Below, piece by piece: positions 58,544 to 64,000 of a stretch of 64,000 bases of DNA. The stretch spans positions 1 through 64,000 of the forward strand of contig JARLHX010000262.1 of the NCBI GenBank assembly GCA_031292035.1, given 5' to 3'. Within the stretch, counting starts at the first letter, position 1. Every line of letters begins with the position of its first letter. The position numbers were made by a program, and so were the translations under genes. The stretch comes from Negativicutes bacterium (lineage in GTDB: Bacteria; Bacillota_C; Negativicutes; Sporomusales_B; JARLHX01). Below the pieces are notes generated by a model. That model was not told the origin of the DNA. It saw nothing but the letters and a program-made list of their open reading frames with translations, and did not search any database.

Positions 58544-59050
58544 ATGGTGGAACTGAAGTTTCGGGTCCGGCGCGGTAACCGGGCGGCGCTGCCTGATCTG
58601 ACCGAGGGGGAACTGGGCTTTGCCCTCGACACCAGGGAACTGTTCATTGGCACCGAGACGGCGGACAATGTACAGGTGGGAACGTCGGCCGAGATCGACG
58701 CCAAGCTGGCCGGGGGCATTGCCAGCCATAAGGCGGAGGCGGCGGCCCATGCCGTTTCTCAGATCACAGGGGCCGAAACGGCGGCCGGGGCGCAGGCCAA
58801 GGTGGACGCGCATGCCGGCGCTGCTCAGGCTCATGCGGTGACGCAGATATCGGGAGCGGAGACGCCGGCGGGGGCTCAAGGGAAGGTAAGCGTTCACGCC
58901 GCCGCAACGCCGGCCCATGATGTTTCCCAGATCACCGGTGCCGTGTCCCAAACGGCGCTAACAGCGTACTACACCAAGGCGCAGTCAGATGCCGCCTATA
59001 TGCCGGGCGGGATGCCGCCGCTGGTGGCGGCGATTATTTTCGGGGGGTGA
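58544..59050 (+). CDS. Tail-fibre-like protein F2 (168 aa)
   Basis: AAGGAGGAAGGCAGG before ATG 58544. Residues 1-45 (FRVRRGNRAALPDLTEGELG, DTRELFIGTETADN) match F1 at 45152, and the shaft repeats (GAETAAGAQAKVDAHAGAAQ) are the same type. It lacks the pyocin-knob end and stops after PPLVAAIIFGG. So the two F genes are paralogs that bracket the whole radical SAM cluster. Confidence 0.75.
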   Translation: MVELKFRVRRGNRAALPDLTEGELGFALDTRELFIGTETADNVQVGTSAEIDAKLAGGIASHKAEAAAHAVSQITGAETAAGAQAKVDAHAGAAQAHAVTQISGAETPAGAQGKVSVHAAATPAHDVSQITGAVSQTALTAYYTKAQSDAAYMPGGMPPLVAAIIFGG

Positions 59051-59054
59051 ATGA

Positions 59055-59390
59055 ATGTCACAGCAAGTGCTCGGCCTGTTTGACCAGCGGGTGTTGGACG
59101 GAAGCCTGCAGACCGTCTATACCGTGGCCGCAGGTCATACCTTTGTACCCAAGACCATCGCGTTGACTAATGTTAGCTCGAGCGTCATTCCGACTGTCAA
59201 TCTTTATTTTGTCGCCAGCGGCGACGCGGCCGCGAACAAGAATATCGTCGTTAGCCAGAAGGCGGTGATCACTACTGAGACGATTTTTCTCAATACCGAT
59301 ATGTATCTGCAGGCCGGTTTCGCCATCCAGGTCCAGGCGTCGGTCGCCGGGGTGCTCAACTGCCAGGTGTCGGGGGTGGATATGAGCTGA
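59055..59390 (+). CDS. Small beta-rich fibre-region protein (111 aa)
   Basis: ATG 59055, 4 nt behind F2, and its stop overlaps the next start. Strand pattern YTVAAGHTFVPKTIALTNVS, PTVNLYFVASGD and LQAGFAIQVQASVAGVLNC suggests a jelly-roll-like virion protein with similarity in style to 6823-7203. Similar small proteins sit beside fibres in many phages. Confidence 0.6.
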   Translation: MSQQVLGLFDQRVLDGSLQTVYTVAAGHTFVPKTIALTNVSSSVIPTVNLYFVASGDAAANKNIVVSQKAVITTETIFLNTDMYLQAGFAIQVQASVAGVLNCQVSGVDMS

Positions 59391-60262
59391 TGAGCAAAAC
59401 AACAGTGATCAACAATAAGCTGATCCCAAGCGATTTTCTGCCGATCGGCTTTCTTGGGTTTATTCCGTTTAGCTCAATCCCAGCCGGCTGGCTCCTTCGC
59501 GACGGCGCGATTTACAATGTCGCTGATTACCCGGAGTTGTTTGCCAAAATCGGCAATGCATTTGGCGGTGATGGGGTGCTGACCTTCGCCTTGCCGGACG
59601 ACCGGGGCCTCTTTGTGCGTGGGCTGGATATGGCTAAAGGCATCGACGCCGGGCGGGTGCTAGGGAGTTATCAGGAACAGGATGTTATGCCGCATCAGCA
59701 TGAAACCGACCTGCAAAACGTCGCCGCGGGCATTCATTGGGGCGGCGGTTCTTCTGGTTTAGGGAATATGAATTATGGAACAAGTATGACTTCTGGGTCT
59801 GGAGATTTAACTCGATCCTTTGGCACAACCGAAACCCGTCCCAAAAACCGGGCCTATGTGCCGATTATCAAGGCCAAAAACATCTACTACGACATGACCA
59901 TCCAAGGCGGCAATGCCGCTAGCCTCGGTGGCAATCCGGCGACCTATTACGCAGCAGCTTCGCAGGTGGTGAAGAATACTGATTTTAGTGGAACGTTCGG
60001 GCCGAATGGATACCAAAAATTACCTAGCGGTTTAATTTTTCAATGGGGTGGAATAAGCTTGCCAACAGCAAACAGTACAACGGGTACAACATTCCCTATC
60101 GCGTTTACGACAGCCTGTTATAACGTGTCTGCCACTACGGGGTATTCTTCATATGCAAATCAGTCGGCTATTACTGTAAATTCGATGAGTGTTACCGGTT
60201 TTAACATTGTAAATAACTCCTCTATTGTTCCGTGGGCATATTGGCAAGCAATCGGTAAATAA
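59390..60262 (+). CDS. Tail fibre with collar domain (290 aa)
   Basis: Residues 20-95 form the phage tail-collar domain (SIPAGWLLRDGAIYNVADYP, FALPDDRGLFVRGLD). The HQHE region and TETRPKNRAYVPIIKAKN follow. The C-terminal 100 residues (GPNGYQKLPSGLIFQWGGIS ... FPIAFTTACYNV ... WAYWQAIGK) are a receptor-tip type domain. The same plan recurs in the broken gene at 60666-61450. It is probably an adhesin recognising the host surface. Confidence 0.85.
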   Translation: MSKTTVINNKLIPSDFLPIGFLGFIPFSSIPAGWLLRDGAIYNVADYPELFAKIGNAFGGDGVLTFALPDDRGLFVRGLDMAKGIDAGRVLGSYQEQDVMPHQHETDLQNVAAGIHWGGGSSGLGNMNYGTSMTSGSGDLTRSFGTTETRPKNRAYVPIIKAKNIYYDMTIQGGNAASLGGNPATYYAAASQVVKNTDFSGTFGPNGYQKLPSGLIFQWGGISLPTANSTTGTTFPIAFTTACYNVSATTGYSSYANQSAITVNSMSVTGFNIVNNSSIVPWAYWQAIGK

Positions 60263-60272
60263 GGAGGCAAAC

Positions 60273-60665
60273 ATGAAATACATCAATTTTGACGGCGACA
60301 AAGTACTGGGTATTTATGACCACGAAATTCATTCCTCCATCCCGGAGCCGAATTTTGCGATTGACGACGATGTTTGGCAGGCATTTTTAGCTGACCAGTC
60401 CACCTATAAGGTGATGGAGGGTCAGCTTGTTTTTGCGCCGGTCATACCAAGTGATGAGGAAATGCGGGAACGGAAGCTGGCTGCCATTCGCGCCCAAAGA
60501 GACGCACTGCTAAGTGCCGCTGATAAGTATATGATGCCTGACTACCCGATCACTCCCGCGAAGATGGAGGAAGTGAAGGTGTACCGGCAAGCACTACGGG
60601 ATTTGCCGGATCAAACCGGTCTTGACCTAGACAACCCGGCATGGCCAATACTGGAGGGGTTTTGA
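60273..60665 (+). CDS. Tail-fibre assembly-type protein (130 aa)
   Basis: TAAGGAGGCAAAC before ATG 60273. The N-terminal part (YINFDGDKVLGIYDHEIHSS) and the C-terminal helix pair (LAAIRAQRDALLSAADKYMM, KVYRQALRDLPDQTGLDLDN with PAWP) match tail assembly chaperone-like proteins that sit between fibre genes. It would help fold the neighbouring fibres. It ends one base before the next start. Confidence 0.8.
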   Translation: MKYINFDGDKVLGIYDHEIHSSIPEPNFAIDDDVWQAFLADQSTYKVMEGQLVFAPVIPSDEEMRERKLAAIRAQRDALLSAADKYMMPDYPITPAKMEEVKVYRQALRDLPDQTGLDLDNPAWPILEGF

Positions 60666-61450
60666 TTGTCGAATATCCATACTGATCTGAGTCTGGTCTA
60701 TGTTGATTCTACTCCAATAGGGACAATCATCGCTTTTCCTGCCACCACCATCCCCAATGGTTATCTGGAGTGCAACGGACAGGCCATTAGCCGCACGACC
60801 TACGCCGAACTGTTCGCCCTGCTCGCAACCACTTACGGCGCTGGTGACGGCTTGACCACCTATAACCTCCCGGATTACCGGGGGGTCTTTTTGCGCCACA
60901 AGGACAACGGCAAGGGTTATGATGCAGGGCGGCAGATGGGGACGTTTCAAGAGCAAGACGTGATGCCGCATACTCATACGATAGCTGGTGGGGCATATGG
61001 GATTTCGTTAAGTGGCGGAAATGTGAACAACTATCATCCTGCCGGCAGCGGATTATCAACAAATACTCCGGCGGCATCGAAACCCGTCCAAAAAACGTTT
61101 CTGTCATTTACTGCATCAAGGCCAAAAATTCCTATGTCTCGAGCCTCACCACCGTCTCGACATACGCCTCTTTGTCGCATATAGCCCACAACGGGGAAGC
61201 AAGTACCCTGGCGGTAAACGGCTACAAGAAGTTTGCCGATGGCTTGATGATTCAATGGGGTTATTGTCCTACGGTTGCCGCCACTTATGCAGTCACTTTT
61301 CCAATCGCTTTTACCAGCTCGTGTTACAACGTGCTTGAAGTCGGCGACACTACTTCAGCCTATAGCTCAGTCAGCGCAATTACTACAACAGGATTTACTT
61401 CGACACGCCAAAACGCTGGTGCGTTTTATTGGCAAGCGATAGGGAGGTAA
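60666..61450 (+). pseudogene. Second collar-domain tail fibre, broken by a frameshift
   Basis: TTG 60666. The frame encodes a collar domain (TIPNGYLECNGQAISRTTYA, YNLPDYRGVFLRHKD), then near 61077 changes from the expected ETRPKN... to an unrelated tail ending at 61184. In another frame the sequence continues as ETRPKNVSVIYCIKAKNSYV and later GYKKFADGLMIQWGY ... FYWQAIGR to 61450, matching the intact fibre at 59390. So one base was lost or gained in CATCGAAACCCG. No slippery heptamer is seen there. Confidence 0.8.
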
Positions 61451-61454
61451 TGCG

Positions 61455-63308
61455 ATGTCTGGAATAGGATCGACGATCAATGACAGCGGTAGGGTTTACC
61501 TCTACGACCGCGACTGTTTACCGAAAAACTTTGTAGAGCAGGGCATGAAATTTATTCCGAGCGGCCTTGCCGTCAATATCGGCGCCGGAACCTGCGACAT
61601 CGGCGGTAAACTGCACGAACTCACAGCCCAGGCGAACATCGTCATCCCGCAGCGGGCAGCGGGACTTATTTACGCCCAACGCAACGACCTGCTCGACAGC
61701 CCGAGTGTTGGCTTTCAGGCTGCGCAGTTCCCTGCAGCGGACACCGGTACAGTAAACCGCTGGATTATCGACGGCTCGGCCACCATCGCAAGCACCGTCG
61801 GCACCAACAATCTGACTAAGACCGGCACGGTGAATCAGGTGGACGGTTGGATAGGCTACGGGGGCCAGGGTGACGGCGCGACGGGGTACTACACTAGCGC
61901 CAATAGCACAGGATTTCCGACAGGGGCGGCAGTAAGGGAAGTAGACTTTGTCGTGACGATAGCAAACATTACAGCAAACTATACTGCATTAGTGGGGTAT
62001 GGCGTCGAATATTCTTCAACGGCAGAATTTGAGGTATTAATTGATACAACAGGCCAATTCGTGATGTGGTTTTCTGGTTCCAGTCCTAATTGGTCTACTG
62101 GGTATGTAGTTTCAATTGGACAGACTTATTATGTCTCTGTGACCTATGATGGTATAACGGTAAAAATGTATGTTAATGGTCAGCTCATTGGCTCTTATGT
62201 AGTTGCACTAGCGACAACCGCAGGAATATTGCGAATAAATAAAGACGCAGGAGTTTCGGGCAACGGGGAAGCGGGAACGCACATTTATCACTACGTCGAG
62301 CTGCGCAACGCTCTGCGCACCCCGGCTCAAATAGCAGCTATATCCAATGCCCTTTGTCTGCCGTGTACCTATAATACTGTAAATACCACTCTTCCTACGA
62401 TGACTTCCAATAATCAAAACGGCTATGTTGTGAGCGCGTCTTCTCTTTACAGTGCGGCTTATGATGCTTACAAGGCTTTTAACAAAAGCAATGTAGCGGG
62501 TGATTTTTGGGAGACGGCTTCGGGAGTGGTTACCGGATGGGTGAAGGTTCAATTCCCATCTGCGAAAACAATAACCAAATATCGACTTTCTTGTCCTCCC
62601 GACTCAGGTTGGACAGCCGTTATGCCGAGAATATGGACAATGGAAGGATCAAATACCGGAGCGTTTTCCGGCGAACAGACTATTGTTGACGCCAGAACGG
62701 AGACCGGGTGGATTTTGAGCGGCACCATTGAATATTCTATTCAATTCCCGGCAGCCTTTCTCTACTATCGCCTGAGCATTACTGCCAATAACGGCCACGC
62801 GAGTGCCTTGGGAATGGCCGAGCTTGACTTGCTTGATGGCAGCACGAATATTGTTGATATCCGCTCTATTCTTCCGCCGAGCACAATCGCTCTCGGTTTT
62901 GTCCGCGCCGGAACTTCGGCTATTGTCGAGCTTGACGACTCCAGCTACAAGTACGGCAGGAGAGAAGGGGCGACCGGAGGAAACCGCAGGTTGTTTTTGG
63001 GGTGGGTTACAGCAACAGCCGCTAACCAAACGATAAAATGGAACAATCCTTTTGGCACAAGAAACATAAAGACCAGTTATTATATAGCCAGTGATACAAA
63101 TGGGCGAAACATGTCTCCGGTATGGCCCGCTACTTACGCCGCAACCTCCTATGGCTTATACTCTCCAAGTGTTACTCAGTCTCTAGACCCGCTAACAATG
63201 ATAACAAATACCTATGCCGACAGGGTATACGGATATCCTTGTTGCTATGGCTGTTACGCCGAGGTGAGCGAAGCCGGATACAGCTACAATGGCGTTTACT
63301 ACTATTGA
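61455..63308 (+). CDS. Large tail fibre/adhesin with LamG-like and discoidin-like domains (617 aa)
   Basis: ATG 61455 behind GGGAGGTAATGCG. Residues 1-95 are an attachment region. Residues 115-295 have a concanavalin/LamG plan (VREVDFVVTIANITANYTAL, YYVSVTYDGITVKMYVNGQL, YHYVELRNALRTPAQIAAIS). Residues 320-470 resemble a discoidin (F5/8 C) domain (YSAAYDAYKAFNKSNVAGDF, WVKVQFPSAKTITKYRLSCP). The last 30 residues are rich in Tyr and Cys (GYPCCYGCYAEV ... YSYNGVYYY). These are glycan-binding modules, so it is likely the main receptor-binding protein. It is the last gene of the element before a terminator. Confidence 0.8.
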   Translation: MSGIGSTINDSGRVYLYDRDCLPKNFVEQGMKFIPSGLAVNIGAGTCDIGGKLHELTAQANIVIPQRAAGLIYAQRNDLLDSPSVGFQAAQFPAADTGTVNRWIIDGSATIASTVGTNNLTKTGTVNQVDGWIGYGGQGDGATGYYTSANSTGFPTGAAVREVDFVVTIANITANYTALVGYGVEYSSTAEFEVLIDTTGQFVMWFSGSSPNWSTGYVVSIGQTYYVSVTYDGITVKMYVNGQLIGSYVVALATTAGILRINKDAGVSGNGEAGTHIYHYVELRNALRTPAQIAAISNALCLPCTYNTVNTTLPTMTSNNQNGYVVSASSLYSAAYDAYKAFNKSNVAGDFWETASGVVTGWVKVQFPSAKTITKYRLSCPPDSGWTAVMPRIWTMEGSNTGAFSGEQTIVDARTETGWILSGTIEYSIQFPAAFLYYRLSITANNGHASALGMAELDLLDGSTNIVDIRSILPPSTIALGFVRAGTSAIVELDDSSYKYGRREGATGGNRRLFLGWVTATAANQTIKWNNPFGTRNIKTSYYIASDTNGRNMSPVWPATYAATSYGLYSPSVTQSLDPLTMITNTYADRVYGYPCCYGCYAEVSEAGYSYNGVYYY

Positions 63309-63329
63309 TGTAACTAGCCTTAATACATA

Positions 63330-63364
63330 GCAAGAGCCTTCGCGCAAAGGGCGAAGGCTCTTGC
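63330..63364. terminator. Terminator at the right end of the element
   Basis: GCAAGAGCCTTCGC pairs with GCGAAGGCTCTTGC between the fibre gene and the convergent MFS gene. Confidence 0.8.
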
Positions 63365-63387
63365 AGACTCGGCGTTGTGGCAGGTGC

Positions 63388-64000
63388 TTATGGTTTAGCC
63401 TCCGGCGGATTTTCCCGGGAAGCGGCTTCGTGGCGTTTGAAGGCCTGGGCGAAATAGGGTTTCATCCGGGGCAGGCGCCAGGCAAAAAGCGCGCCCCCGG
63501 CGATCGAGACAAGTCCGCCAAACAGGACGGTTTCCGGGGTGCCGATATGGCTGGCCAGGCTGCCGGCGATCAGACTGCCAAAGGGGGCCATGCCCATAAA
63601 GGACATGGTATACAGACTCATCACCCGGCCGCGCTTGTCGTCATCCACCACTGTCTGCAGCAGGGTGTTGGTGGAGGAAATAAAGAGGATCATGCCAAGT
63701 CCGGCTAAAAAGAGGATGGCCAGGGCGGCGCCAAGATGGCGAACCTGAGAGAAAAGCACCAGGGCGGTGCCAAATAGCGCGACCGCCACCGGGATGGCTT
63801 TTTCAAGGCCAGCGGCGCTTTTGCGTGAAGCCAGATAAAACCCGCCGACAAACGCCCCCACCCCGATGGCTCCCATCAGATAGCCCAAAGTATGCGGCCC
63901 GCCGGCATAGATGTCCCCGGCGAAAATCGGCATCAGCACCGGGAAAGACAAGCCGACCATGCTGACCGTAGCCATGAGAAAGATCATGTACTTGATCGGC
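63388..64000 (-). CDS. MFS transporter, EntS/MFS_3 type (partial, start outside window)
   Basis: The frame is open at the right edge (PIKYMIFLMATVSM...), so about 200 C-terminal residues are seen. Helices include YLMGAIGVGAFVGGFYLASR, ILFLAGLGMILFISSTNTLL and MSFMGMAPFGSLIAGSLASH, with the DDDKRGRVMSLYTM loop typical of MFS_3 exporters. It is probably an ordinary chromosomal drug or siderophore exporter and may mark the host side of the element. Confidence 0.85.
   Translation of the reverse strand, partial: PIKYMIFLMATVSMVGLSFPVLMPIFAGDIYAGGPHTLGYLMGAIGVGAFVGGFYLASRKSAAGLEKAIPVAVALFGTALVLFSQVRHLGAALAILFLAGLGMILFISSTNTLLQTVVDDDKRGRVMSLYTMSFMGMAPFGSLIAGSLASHIGTPETVLFGGLVSIAGGALFAWRLPRMKPYFAQAFKRHEAASRENPPEAKP

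Noticed and set aside
61172..61450. Independent 92-aa gene
   Set aside because: It has no ribosome site and aligns with the C-terminus of the intact fibre at 59390; it is the second half of a broken gene.
59390..63308. Diversity-generating retroelement target
   Set aside because: No reverse transcriptase or template repeat is seen, and the fibre ends are not C-type-lectin-like.
1..64000. tRNA or att site for the integrase
   Set aside because: I found no tRNA cloverleaf and no matching direct repeat; the left end of the element is probably outside the window.

Overview
The window looks like part of the chromosome of a Gram-negative-type, sporulating-lineage Firmicute (class Negativicutes, probably Sporomusaceae). 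This is inferred from strong AGGAGG-type ribosome binding sites and frequent GTG/TTG starts, high G+C with AT-rich islets, many Sec-exported and membrane proteins, a rubredoxin, a PrpR-N sensor kinase, and DASS and TRAP carboxylate carriers. Nearly all of it is one large, mosaic, podovirus-like prophage or phage-derived element. The right edge (63.4-64.0 kb) is an ordinary MFS transporter gene. The left edge lies outside the window.

Layout. 0-3.65 kb: lysogeny and early module, with a divergent XRE repressor, three copies of a 15-bp operator around a near-consensus promoter, then a + strand operon (replication-initiator-like protein, Myb-like DNA binders, an AbrB-like protein, a late regulator). 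3.7-5.3 kb: a cupin-XRE regulator and a short tyrosine recombinase on the minus strand. 5.7-10.6 kb: small terminase-like gene, small virion-like genes, and a large terminase split between its ATPase and nuclease halves. 10.6-27.6 kb: cargo. This includes a possible HEPN-type protein, two copies of a large structured non-coding element flanking a histidine kinase gene, tandem tiny Cys-containing membrane proteins, a chemotaxis receptor, rubredoxin, DMT and DASS transporters, two paralogous DLEEQN proteins and three secreted MORN-repeat proteins. 27.7-43.3 kb: portal, small virion proteins, a lysozyme-like enzyme, scaffold, SU10-type (DUF5309) major capsid protein and adaptor. These are interrupted by minus-strand islets that mostly encode secreted or membrane proteins, including three Adhesin-E-like repeat proteins and a CBM25/26-like protein. 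43.3-45.0 kb: two proline-tailed membrane paralogs and a secreted protein. 45.1-63.3 kb: a tail-fibre region.

The most unusual part is 45.1-59.0 kb. Two paralogous tail-fibre-like genes bracket a tight, co-directional cluster. It holds a protein ending in 15 cysteines with a repeated seven-residue CNCNYCT unit, six radical SAM genes (four with SPASM-like cysteine sets), a tiny cold-shock-like protein, a 523-aa unknown, a complete TRAP transporter and a D-Ala-D-Ala-ligase-like ATP-grasp protein with an altered metal site. I read this as a candidate peptide-modification system (RiPP-like or virion-protein-modifying) carried in a phage fibre operon. The link is inferred from gene order only.

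Signs of decay or remodelling: the split terL, a tail-fibre gene broken by a 1-nt shift near 61,077, a duplicated scrap of the 29.6-kb virion gene at 30.77 kb, two REP-like palindromic elements behind the capsid gene, and no recognisable tail nozzle, holin or dedicated endolysin. The element may be defective or domesticated.
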